The notes under the pieces: model-generated
Told to the model about the DNA's origin: nothing
The model's database searches: none
Seen by the model: only the letters and a program-made list of their open reading frames with translations
In this document: positions 1 through 6,593 of the stretch, one piece after another
Layout of the letters: the number at the start of each line of letters is the position of its first letter
Position numbering within the stretch: position 1 is the first letter of the stretch
Assembly: GCA_947462865.1 (NCBI GenBank)
Contig: CANHRW010000014.1
Span: 1 to 18,769, forward strand
DNA: 18,769 bases
DNA from: Bacteroidota bacterium
GTDB taxonomy: Bacteria; Bacteroidota; Bacteroidia; UKL13-3
Reading direction: 5' to 3'
Made by a program: the position numbers and the translations under genes

Positions 1-417
1 GAAAAAGATTTAAAGGCTGGCATTTACCCATCACCAACACTCATCAAAACCAGATTGTTGTTTGAGGGAGGCGATTGGCAGCAGGCCTTACAAACAATTG
101 AATCTATCTCAGAAAAGAGTTTACAATCTAACTACCAAAAATTGGAGTGGCATTATAGGAAAGCCCGATTATTTGTTGCACTTAAAAATTACAAGTTGGC
201 ACATTACCACTATAACCAGTGTATAGAACATCAAAAAACATGTCAATCATTTATGCTTCCAAATGCCTATTTACAAATGGGATATTTATTTGCGCTTAGC
301 AATCAAAAAAAACAAGCAGTACTTTCAATCAAAAAAGTATTTGATTTTGACAATTATGATGGCAAACGCGCACTAGAACAAGAAGCACAAAACGCCTTAC
401 ATGAATTAGCACAATAA
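1..417 (+). CDS. C-terminal part of a TPR-like protein (5' end outside window)
   Basis: The reading frame is open from base 1 to the TAA at 415-417, so this is the last 138 residues of a longer protein. A TTG at 55 could be read as a start, but the frame continues upstream without a stop and the residues before it (EKDLKAGIYPSP...) look like ordinary coding sequence. The visible part is helical, with spaced aromatic and alanine residues resembling tetratricopeptide helices (for example KLEWHYRKARLFVALKNYK and NAYLQMGYLFALSNQKKQA). TPR proteins are usually scaffolds. No catalytic motif is visible and I do not recognise a specific family. A small inverted repeat lies just after the stop. The next gene starts 197 nt downstream and is probably a separate transcription unit. 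Confidence 0.75.
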   Translation, partial: EKDLKAGIYPSPTLIKTRLLFEGGDWQQALQTIESISEKSLQSNYQKLEWHYRKARLFVALKNYKLAHYHYNQCIEHQKTCQSFMLPNAYLQMGYLFALSNQKKQAVLSIKKVFDFDNYDGKRALEQEAQNALHELAQ

Positions 418-420
418 AAA

Positions 421-433
421 TCCCAAATTGGGA
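421..433 (+). terminator. Short inverted repeat after the TPR gene, possible weak terminator
   Basis: TCCCAA-A-TTGGGA is a perfect 6-bp inverted repeat four bases after the stop of the TPR-like gene. The stem is short, the loop would be very tight, and the following bases (ATTAATGTACAATTTTT) hold a T-run only about 10 nt later. It is the only terminator-like structure between this gene and the receiver-domain gene. Confidence 0.3.
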
Positions 434-614
434 ATTAATGTACAATTTTTAACAGAATTTTAATCTGACTTTTTTCAAAATCATTGATTTACTGACTATT
501 GAGAAATTGGCATCAAGTTAGGCAGCAAACATTGTATAAATAAGCTATTTGCTTAATTTTTTAAGTAAATTGCAAAATTATTAACAATTAAATCTAAAGA
601 GATCAATCAAATCA

Positions 615-962
615 ATGATAACTGAAAGTCAATTCGCAAAAGTCGTACTGATAGATGACGATCCCATCAATAACTTTGTAACTAAAAAACTCTTGCTCAA
701 GTTTCAACCTATGTTGAATATTGTTGAGTTTTTAGATGCAAGAGAGGCACTGACTTATTTAGAAAAAGAATCGGCAGACCTCATTTTTTTAGACATTCAC
801 ATGCCAAGTTTAGATGGTTGGGGATTTTTAGATGAACTCAAAAAACGTAACAATGAAATTCCTGTATTGATGCTCAGCTCTTCTATAGACCCAAATGACC
901 ATCAGAAATCAATCTCACATTCAAGTGTAAAAGGTTTTTTAATTAAGCCTTTGATGAATTAA
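615..962 (+). CDS. Stand-alone receiver-domain response regulator (CheY-like)
   Basis: The 115-residue product is a single receiver domain with no output domain. The expected residues are present: acidic triad D14-D15-D16 (LIDDDP), phospho-acceptor D60 in FLDIHMP, hydroxyl residue S88 (LMLSSS) and invariant K111 (FLIKPL). Single-domain regulators usually relay phosphate in a phosphorelay or act by binding a partner protein; no histidine kinase is visible in the window, so its partner is unknown. The sequence (DPINNFVTKKLL) resembles the short receiver proteins common in Bacteroidota that act with hybrid kinases. The ATG at 615 is the first in frame and no Shine-Dalgarno sequence precedes it. 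lysS starts 42 nt after its stop. Confidence 0.88.
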   Translation: MITESQFAKVVLIDDDPINNFVTKKLLLKFQPMLNIVEFLDAREALTYLEKESADLIFLDIHMPSLDGWGFLDELKKRNNEIPVLMLSSSIDPNDHQKSISHSSVKGFLIKPLMN

Positions 963-965
963 TTT

Positions 966-980
966 TTAAATCGTTCGCTA
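966..980 (+). repeat. Solitary 15-bp copy of the lysS-array linker, upstream of lysS
   Basis: TTAAATCGTTCGCTA at 966-980 is identical to 3335-3349 inside the tandem array downstream of lysS, where it is the end of the inter-unit linker. It sits four bases after the stop of the receiver-domain gene and 24 bases before the lysS ATG. In the array this 15-mer is followed by AATGAGGCC; here it is followed directly by GGCC. A chance 15-bp match in an 18.8-kb window is improbable, so I read it as a remnant of the same repeat. Confidence 0.6.
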
Positions 981-1004
981 GGCCTTATTTTCGTGCCTTC
1001 AATT

Positions 1005-2549
1005 ATGGATGCACTAAAAAATTTAAGCGAACCTGAAAGAATTCGCAGACAAAAATTAGCCGATTTACAAGTATTAGGAATTGATGCTTATCCAGCAGAA
1101 TCATTTCCAGTAAATAGTTATTCAACCGATATCAAATCAGGCTTCCAACCTGAAGAAGAAAAATGGAAAAACATATGCATTGCGGGTAGAATCATGGGAA
1201 TCCGTGACATGGGTAAAGCAGCTTTTGTTGTGATACAAGACGACAAAGGAAAAATTCAAGCCTACGTAAGACGTGATGATATTTGCCCAGAAGAAGACAA
1301 ATCTTTGTACGACAATGTCTTTAAAAAACTATTTGACATAGGTGATTTTATTGGTATCCACGGATATGTATTCACTACTAAAACTGGCGAAATTTCTGTG
1401 CATGCAAGTAAAATTTCTATGCTCAGCAAAGCCCTTCGCCCATTGCCTATTGTAAAAGAAAAAGAAGGCGAAACTTTTGATGCAGTTACTGACCCTGAAT
1501 TTAGATACAGACAGCGTTATGCGGATTTAATTGTGAATCCACATGTAAAAGATACGTTCCAAAAAAGAAGTTTGATGATCAAAACCATCCGCGACTTCTT
1601 AAACAACCATGGTGCTTTAGAGGTAGATACGCCAGTGCTACAAAATATACCTGGAGGTGCGGCTGCCCGTCCTTTTATTACCCATCACAACGCATTAGAT
1701 GTTCCTTTTTATTTGAGAATTGCCAATGAATTGTATTTAAAAAGACTGATTGTTGGTGGCTTTGATTGGGTGTATGAGTTCAGTAGAAACTTCAGAAATG
1801 AAGGCATGGATAGAACCCACAATCCTGAGTTTACCATTTTGGAATTTTATGTGGCTTATAAAGACTATTTCTGGATGATGGATTTCACAGAAAAAATGTT
1901 GGAAGCCACTGCAATTGCCTTACACGGCAAAACCACTGTTCCTTGTGGCGATAAAACTTTAGATTTCAAAGCCCCTTTTAAACGCATCAGTATTTTTGAT
2001 GCCATCAAAGAAAATACAGGCATTGATGTGTCTGAAATGAACGAAGATGAATTGCGTGCGGTTTGCAAACAATTGCATATAGAAACAGAAGCTTCAATGG
2101 GCAAAGGCAAATTAATTGATGAATTGTTTAGCGAAAAATGTGAAGGCACATTTATCCAACCAACTTTCATCATTGACTACCCTGTAGAAATGAGTCCGCT
2201 TACCAAAAAGCACCGCTCAAAACCAGGTTTGGTAGAACGATTTGAATTGATGGTAAACGGCAAAGAAATTGCCAATGCATACACAGAATTAAACGACCCA
2301 ATTGACCAACGCGAACGCTTTGAAGAACAGGTGAAATTAATGGAACGCGGCGATGATGAAGCCATGTTCATTGACCATGACTTTTTAAGAGCACTTGAGT
2401 ATGGCATGCCTCCTACTGCAGGTATTGGCATTGGAATTGACCGCTTGTGCATGCTCATGACCAATGAAGTTTCCATCCAAGACGTGCTCCTCTTCCCTCA
2501 GATGAGACCTGAGAAAAGGGATGATGAATTGAATGAAGAAATTGAATAA
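1005..2549 (+). CDS. lysS: Lysine-tRNA ligase (class II)
   Basis: Lysyl-tRNA synthetase charges tRNA-Lys with lysine using ATP in the cytoplasm. The N-terminal OB-fold anticodon-binding domain covers roughly residues 56-146 (ICIAGRIMGIRDMGKAAF), followed by the class II catalytic core with motif 2 around 263-286 (FRNEGMDRTHNPEF, TILEFY) and motif 3 near 473-480 (GIGIGIDR). I chose the ATG at 1005 (MDALKNLSEPERIRRQ, 514 aa) rather than the GTG four codons earlier at 993, because bacterial LysRS proteins begin shortly before such a helix. The family normally ends at or just after the MRP-x-K motif (E. coli ends MRPVK). Here ten further residues, RDDELNEEIE, follow, and these 15 terminal codons are the first unit of a tandem array that continues past the stop. 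The gene may be co-transcribed with the receiver-domain gene 42 nt upstream. Confidence 0.97.
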   Translation: MDALKNLSEPERIRRQKLADLQVLGIDAYPAESFPVNSYSTDIKSGFQPEEEKWKNICIAGRIMGIRDMGKAAFVVIQDDKGKIQAYVRRDDICPEEDKSLYDNVFKKLFDIGDFIGIHGYVFTTKTGEISVHASKISMLSKALRPLPIVKEKEGETFDAVTDPEFRYRQRYADLIVNPHVKDTFQKRSLMIKTIRDFLNNHGALEVDTPVLQNIPGGAAARPFITHHNALDVPFYLRIANELYLKRLIVGGFDWVYEFSRNFRNEGMDRTHNPEFTILEFYVAYKDYFWMMDFTEKMLEATAIALHGKTTVPCGDKTLDFKAPFKRISIFDAIKENTGIDVSEMNEDELRAVCKQLHIETEASMGKGKLIDELFSEKCEGTFIQPTFIIDYPVEMSPLTKKHRSKPGLVERFELMVNGKEIANAYTELNDPIDQRERFEEQVKLMERGDDEAMFIDHDFLRALEYGMPPTAGIGIGIDRLCMLMTNEVSIQDVLLFPQMRPEKRDDELNEEIE

Positions 2550-3420
2550 AGGTCGAATCCACGAACACCTCTAAAAGCAATTAACTTCGTTCGCTACATG
2601 AGGCCCGAGAAGAGAGATGATGAAACTTTAGAAGTTACAGAATAGGGCCGAATTCATGAACGCAATAAAAAACAATTCAACAGTTCACTAAATGAGGCCG
2701 GAGCACACTAATGACTCAGAAGAAAATAACGATGGGCCGAATTCATGAACGCAATAAAAAACAATTCAACAGTTCACTAAATGAGGCCCGAGAAGAGAGA
2801 TGATGAAACTTTAGAAGTTACTGAATAGGGCCGAATTCACGAACACCTTTATAAATAATTAACTTCGTTCGCTACATGAGGCCCGAGAAGAGAGATGATG
2901 AATTGAATGAAGAAACTGTATAAAGGTCGAATTCACGACCACCTTTAAAAACAATTAAACCGTTCGCTACATGAGGCCCGAGAAAAGGGATGATGAAACT
3001 TTAGAAGTTACTGAATAGGGCCGAATTCACGAACACCTTTAAAAACAATTAAACCGTTCGCTAAATGAGACCTGAGAAGAGAGATGATGAATTGAATGAA
3101 GAAACTGTATAAAGGTCGAATTCACGAACACCTTTAAAAATAATTAACTTCGTTCGCTAAATGAGACCTGAGAAGAGAGATGATGAATTGAATGAAGAAA
3201 CTGTATAAAGGTCGAATTCACGAACACCTCTAAAAACTATTCAAAAGTTCACTAAATGAGACCTGAGAAAAGAGATGATGAATTGAATGAAGAAATTGAA
3301 TAAAGGTCGAATCCACGAACACCTCTAAAAGCAATTAAATCGTTCGCTAAATGAGGCCCGAGAAAAGAGATGATGAATTGAATGAAGAAACTGTATAAAG
3401 GTCGAATTCACGAACACCTT
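2502..3420 (+). repeat. Tandem array of ten ~95-bp units re-encoding the lysS 3' end
   Basis: Unit starts, at each ATG, are 2502 (inside lysS), 2598, 2692, 2781, 2876, 2971, 3065, 3161, 3256 and 3351. Spacings are 96, 94, 89, 95, 95, 94, 96, 95 and 95 nt; the last unit stops at about 3420 without its AT-rich linker. Each unit is a 15-codon ORF plus stop, then (A/G)GG(T/C)CGAATTCACGAAC or a close variant, an AT-rich spacer and GTTCGCTA. Tails after MRPEKRDDE are LNEEIE (units 0, 8), LNEETV (4, 6, 7, 9) and TLEVTE (1, 3, 5); unit 2 is divergent (MRPEHTNDSEENND, reading on to a TGA at 2746-2748). Spacings are mostly not multiples of three, so the units are not one long reading frame. No Shine-Dalgarno precedes the ATGs. 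This fills nearly all of the gene-free stretch 2550-3553. It is not CRISPR-like, because there are no unique spacers. Function unknown. Confidence 0.93.
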
Positions 3421-3483
3421 GCTTCCTTTCTCAATTCAATTAATTGTAAAATTAATCTTTTGCAAGTCTAAAGGAGCGGAGTC

Positions 3484-3497
3484 GAAACTACGGTTTC
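3484..3497 (+). terminator. Hairpin GAAAC-TACG-GTTTC beyond the array
   Basis: A 5-bp perfect stem with a 4-nt loop is followed by TTCCCTAATTAT. It is the first simple hairpin after the lysS tail array and before the LytTR gene, so it could end the lysS transcript. It lacks a proper T-run, so the call is weak. The flanking GGAGCGGAGTCGAAAC (3473-3488) resembles a degenerate copy of the GAGCGGAGTCGAAG-type intergenic repeat known from Bacteroidota. Confidence 0.3.
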
Positions 3498-3520
3498 TTC
3501 CCTAATTATCCCCAACCACA

Positions 3521-3549
3521 TTGAATTTACCGCAAAATAGATAAATTTG
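3521..3549 (+). promoter_or_regulatory. Bacteroidota-type promoter of the LytTR regulator gene
   Basis: TTG (3521-3523), 18 nt, then TAAATTTG (3542-3549), a perfect match to the Bacteroidota -7 consensus TAnnTTTG. The start codon begins at 3554, only four bases after the box, so transcription would start at or very near the A of the ATG and give a leaderless or nearly leaderless mRNA. Confidence 0.65.
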
Positions 3550-3554
3550 CGGTA
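3528..3554 (+). promoter_or_regulatory. Perfect inverted repeat overlapping -7 box and start codon
   Basis: TACCGCAAA (3528-3536) and TTTGCGGTA (3546-3554) form a perfect 9-bp inverted repeat separated by nine bases (ATAGATAAA). The right arm contains the TTTG of the -7 box and ends on the A of the start codon. This position suits an operator that blocks RNA polymerase, possibly bound by the regulator itself, since LytTR domains bind repeated sites. No binding protein can be deduced from sequence alone. Confidence 0.5.
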
Positions 3555-4330
3555 TGGTTAACCTAAATAAAATCAGATCGGTTGTGGTGGATGATGTGGA
3601 CATGATTCGCATGACCATGAAAAAATTGTTACAGAATTTTCCTGTGATTGAATTGGTTGGTGAAGCCGCCGACTACGACAGTGCAAAAGAACTCATCAAT
3701 AAAACCAAACCTGACTTGGTTTTCTTAGACATAGATTTAAATGGCATTACTTCTCTTGATTTGATCAATGAAGTGAACTGCAATCCTAAAATTATTTTCA
3801 TAACAGCTCATCCTGATTTTGCCCTCAAAGCTTTTGAATTGAATGCGGTTGATTATATTATGAAACCCATTAGTATTGATAGAATTCGAAAGGCCATTGA
3901 ACGCATTACCAGTAGCATGGTTGCAAGTGCAATAGAAGAACAACCTGAAGAACCTGTAGCTGGTTTCAACGAATCGGAAGAAGGTAAATTAGAAGCCGAG
4001 CAATTGATCTTATTGAACTTCGACAACAAAATGAATTTCATTAAAATCAAAGATATTCATTACATAGAAGCGTTTGGAAATTATACCAAAATATACATGG
4101 TAGACGGCAAGCTGAGTATTACCTACAATTCCATCAAAGGTTGGGCTAGCCGTTTACCGGAAGACCTCTTTATTCAGATTCATAGAAGCACCATGGTAAA
4201 CTTGACCCATATTACAAAAATTGAGAGGGCTGCAAACGATACCGGTCGTTTACAACTGAGTGGCATTGAAAAACCATTTGAAATTAGCCGCAGCTATTTC
4301 TACCAAATGAAAAAGAAATACAAATTGTAA
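3554..4330 (+). CDS. LytTR-family response regulator (receiver + LytTR DNA-binding domain)
   Basis: The 258-residue protein has an N-terminal receiver domain (about 7-122) with acidic D13/D14 (VVVDDVD), phospho-acceptor D59 (VFLDID), T84 (FITAHP) and K104 (IMKPIS). A short acidic linker (EEQPEEP) leads to a C-terminal LytTR domain (about 150-258) with the typical IHYIEAFGNYTKIYM and FIQIHRSTMVNLTHI segments. It is a cytoplasmic transcription factor, expected to be phosphorylated by a LytS-type membrane histidine kinase; no kinase gene is adjacent, so it is an orphan here. The ATG at 3554 fits the N-terminus expected for the family and lies right behind a promoter and inverted repeat. Its 3' end is 4 nt from the converging lpdA stop. 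Confidence 0.94.
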   Translation: MVNLNKIRSVVVDDVDMIRMTMKKLLQNFPVIELVGEAADYDSAKELINKTKPDLVFLDIDLNGITSLDLINEVNCNPKIIFITAHPDFALKAFELNAVDYIMKPISIDRIRKAIERITSSMVASAIEEQPEEPVAGFNESEEGKLEAEQLILLNFDNKMNFIKIKDIHYIEAFGNYTKIYMVDGKLSITYNSIKGWASRLPEDLFIQIHRSTMVNLTHITKIERAANDTGRLQLSGIEKPFEISRSYFYQMKKKYKL

Positions 4331-4334
4331 TTAC

Positions 4335-5729
4335 TTACATGTGAATGGCGCGGTTGGCAGTTGCTGCTAAAGCTGCTTCTTTTACACCTTCCGCATAGGT
4401 TGGATGTGCATGACTCATTCTGGCAATGTCTTCAGCACTTGCTCTGAATTCCATAGCTACTACTGCTTCTGCAATTAAATCAGCAACGCGAGGGCCAATC
4501 ATGTGAACACCCAAAACTTCATCGGTAGCGGCGTCAGCAATGATTTTCACAAATCCATCTGTATCCATACTTGCTCTGGCTCTGCCTAAGGCACGCATTG
4601 GGAATGACCCTACTTTGTATTGAACGCCTGCTTTCTTTAATTCTTCTTCAGTAGAGCCAACACCCGCCACTTCTGGCCAAGTATAAACCACACCAGGAAT
4701 TAATTTGTAATTGATATGTGGCTTTTGACCTGCAATGATTTCGGCTACAAATACGCCTTCTTCTTCAGCTTTGTGGGCCAACATTGGACCTACAACAACA
4801 TCACCAATGGCATAAATGCCTTTAATGGCAGTTTCTAAATGGGCATCAGTTGGAATGCGGCCTCTTTCATCTAATTGTAAACCAATTTTGTCTAAACCCA
4901 ATGATTCGGTATATGGTTTTCTGCCAACACTTACCAAGCAATAATCTCCATTTAACACCACTTCTTCGCCTTTGGCATTGTCTGCAGTTACTATCACTTC
5001 CTTGCCTTTGGTAATGGCTGTTTTTACTTTATGGCTGAAATGAAATTCAAAACCTTGTTTTCTAAGAACACGTTGTAATTCTTTGCCCAATGCCGAATCC
5101 ATAGTTGGAATAATGGTATCGGTGTATTCTACAACAGAAACTTTGGCACCTAAACGGGCATATACTGAACCCAATTCTAAACCAATTACACCACCACCAA
5201 TGATAATAAGGTGTTTGGGAATTTCTTTCATGTTCAAGGCTTCAGTAGAAGTAATGATGCGTTTTTTATCCAACTCAATTCCTGGCAAACTAGCAGGTTT
5301 TGAACCAGTAGCAATGATGACTTTATCGGTTTCTATTTCTTGGCTTTTATCACCACTAATTTGAATTTTATTGGCACTCACAAACGAACCCATTCCGTGG
5401 AACACATCTACTTTGTTTTTCTTCATCAAAAAGTCAATGCCTTCGCAGGTTTGTTTGATGACCCCATTTTTTCTTTCGATCATTTGGGCCAAATTAATTT
5501 CAATGCCTTTGACCTCTAAACCATGAGCCTGAAAATTGTGCGTGGCGTTGTGGTAATGTTCTGAACTATCTAACAATGCTTTTGAAGGAATACAACCCAC
5601 ATTTAAACAAGTACCTCCAAGTGTTGAATACTTCTCTATTAAGGCAGTTTTAAAACCCAATTGAGCTAGTCTGATTGCAGCTACATAACCTCCAGGTCCA
5701 GATCCAATAACCGTTACATCGTATTTCAT
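4335..5729 (-). CDS. lpdA: Dihydrolipoyl dehydrogenase (E3)
   Basis: E3 is the FAD enzyme that reoxidises dihydrolipoyl groups and reduces NAD+ in 2-oxo acid dehydrogenase and glycine-cleavage complexes. The 464-residue length is normal. Features: FAD-binding GSGPGGYVAAIRLAQLG (9-25), redox-active disulfide C41/C46 in GGTCLNVGCIPSK, NAD-binding GGGVIGLELGSVYARLG in the middle, second FAD motif YAIGDVV, and the C-terminal dimer-interface HAHPTYAE with catalytic H442 and E447. The odhB gene (E2 of 2-oxoglutarate dehydrogenase) is on the same strand about 0.85 kb upstream, which makes that complex a likely partner. The two are separated by an opposite-strand glycosyltransferase and cannot form a simple operon. 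No E1 gene is in the window. Confidence 0.97.
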   Translation of the reverse strand: MKYDVTVIGSGPGGYVAAIRLAQLGFKTALIEKYSTLGGTCLNVGCIPSKALLDSSEHYHNATHNFQAHGLEVKGIEINLAQMIERKNGVIKQTCEGIDFLMKKNKVDVFHGMGSFVSANKIQISGDKSQEIETDKVIIATGSKPASLPGIELDKKRIITSTEALNMKEIPKHLIIIGGGVIGLELGSVYARLGAKVSVVEYTDTIIPTMDSALGKELQRVLRKQGFEFHFSHKVKTAITKGKEVIVTADNAKGEEVVLNGDYCLVSVGRKPYTESLGLDKIGLQLDERGRIPTDAHLETAIKGIYAIGDVVVGPMLAHKAEEEGVFVAEIIAGQKPHINYKLIPGVVYTWPEVAGVGSTEEELKKAGVQYKVGSFPMRALGRARASMDTDGFVKIIADAATDEVLGVHMIGPRVADLIAEAVVAMEFRASAEDIARMSHAHPTYAEGVKEAALAATANRAIHM

Positions 5730-5746
5730 ACGCTAAAAATTTTATA

Positions 5747-5754
5747 CAAAAGTA
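5747..5754 (-). promoter_or_regulatory. Candidate -7 box of lpdA
   Basis: Reading the minus strand, TACTTTTG matches TAnnTTTG perfectly and ends 17 nt before the lpdA ATG. No TTG is found at the expected 18-20 nt further upstream, so only the -7 element is supported. Confidence 0.4.
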
Positions 5755-5843
5755 GGATATAATCAAATAGGAATTAAAAAAATTAGCTGTGAAATTGAAT
5801 ATCTTTATGGTGAAATTGCAAAAATGCTACTTAAACTTGCACC

Positions 5844-6593
5844 ATGCCTCAAATAGAACTTTCTGTTGTAATTATTGCTAAAAATGAAGCACACCAAATA
5901 GTGCGTTGCATTGAAGCTGCTAAACGCGTCAGTAATGATATTTGGGTGATTGATAGTGACAGTTCAGATCAAACACCTGAATTGGTAAAAAGTGCTGGTG
6001 CAAATTATGTCAACCACGCATGGAAAGGATTTGCTGAACAAAAAAACTATGGAAACAGTTTGGCTAAATCTGATTGGATCCTTTCATTAGATGCTGACGA
6101 ATTGCTTACTTTAAATTTGGCACACGAAATACGTCAGCTTGATTTGAGTAAAAAAAACAAAGTTTATGCGTTAAATAGGCTCAACCATGTTGGAGAAAGC
6201 CCCATCTATTATGGAAACTGGAACCCTGATTGGCAAAACCGGCTGTTCAATAAACAGACACACCAATGGAATTCAGCATTGGCAGTACATGAGACATTGC
6301 AACTTTCTGCTCATTCAGAAGTGATTCAACTAAACGAAAGGTTATTGCATTATACCGTGCAAAATTTTGAAGGCTACCAACAAAAACTAAATAAATACGC
6401 CGCGCTATTTAGGAACAAAAACAAAGACCAACACGCTTTCATCAGAACGATGAAACACTTGTTTTCCCCGCTATTTGGATTGATCAAGGAATTTATTTTT
6501 AAGAAAGGATTTTTAGATGGCAAAGCAGGTTTCCAATTGGCCCTACTTCATTTCAATTACACAAAAAACAAGTACAAGAAATTACAAGCCTAA
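5844..6593 (+). CDS. Family 2 glycosyltransferase (WaaE/KdtX-like)
   Basis: The 249-residue protein is a GT-A fold, family 2 glycosyltransferase. The N-terminus LSVVIIAKNEAHQIVRCI binds the nucleotide sugar, followed by DIWVIDSDSSDQT, and the metal-binding DxD is D83-A84-D85 in LSLDADE. The overall pattern, including the AWKGFAEQKNYG segment and NRLFNKQTHQWN, resembles the short WaaE/KdtX-type enzymes that add a sugar to the inner core of lipopolysaccharide. No signal peptide or clear membrane helix is seen, so it probably acts at the cytoplasmic face of the inner membrane. Acceptor and donor cannot be read from sequence. It lies on the opposite strand between lpdA and odhB, and its last 12 bases overlap the odhB 3' end. 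A near-consensus -7 box (TAAACTTG, 5832-5839) ends only 4 nt before the ATG, without a visible -33 element. Confidence 0.88.
   Translation: MPQIELSVVIIAKNEAHQIVRCIEAAKRVSNDIWVIDSDSSDQTPELVKSAGANYVNHAWKGFAEQKNYGNSLAKSDWILSLDADELLTLNLAHEIRQLDLSKKNKVYALNRLNHVGESPIYYGNWNPDWQNRLFNKQTHQWNSALAVHETLQLSAHSEVIQLNERLLHYTVQNFEGYQQKLNKYAALFRNKNKDQHAFIRTMKHLFSPLFGLIKEFIFKKGFLDGKAGFQLALLHFNYTKNKYKKLQA

Noticed and set aside
993..1004. GTG start for lysS at 993
   Set aside because: It adds only four residues (MPSI) before a good ATG at 1005, and the start there matches the usual LysRS N-terminus.
2502..3420. CRISPR array
   Set aside because: Period is about 95 nt, the whole unit is repeated, there are no unique spacers, and no cas genes are present.
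2550..3420. Continuation of lysS by stop-codon read-through into the repeats
   Set aside because: Most unit spacings (94, 95, 89) are not multiples of three, so read-through would leave the repeat frame.
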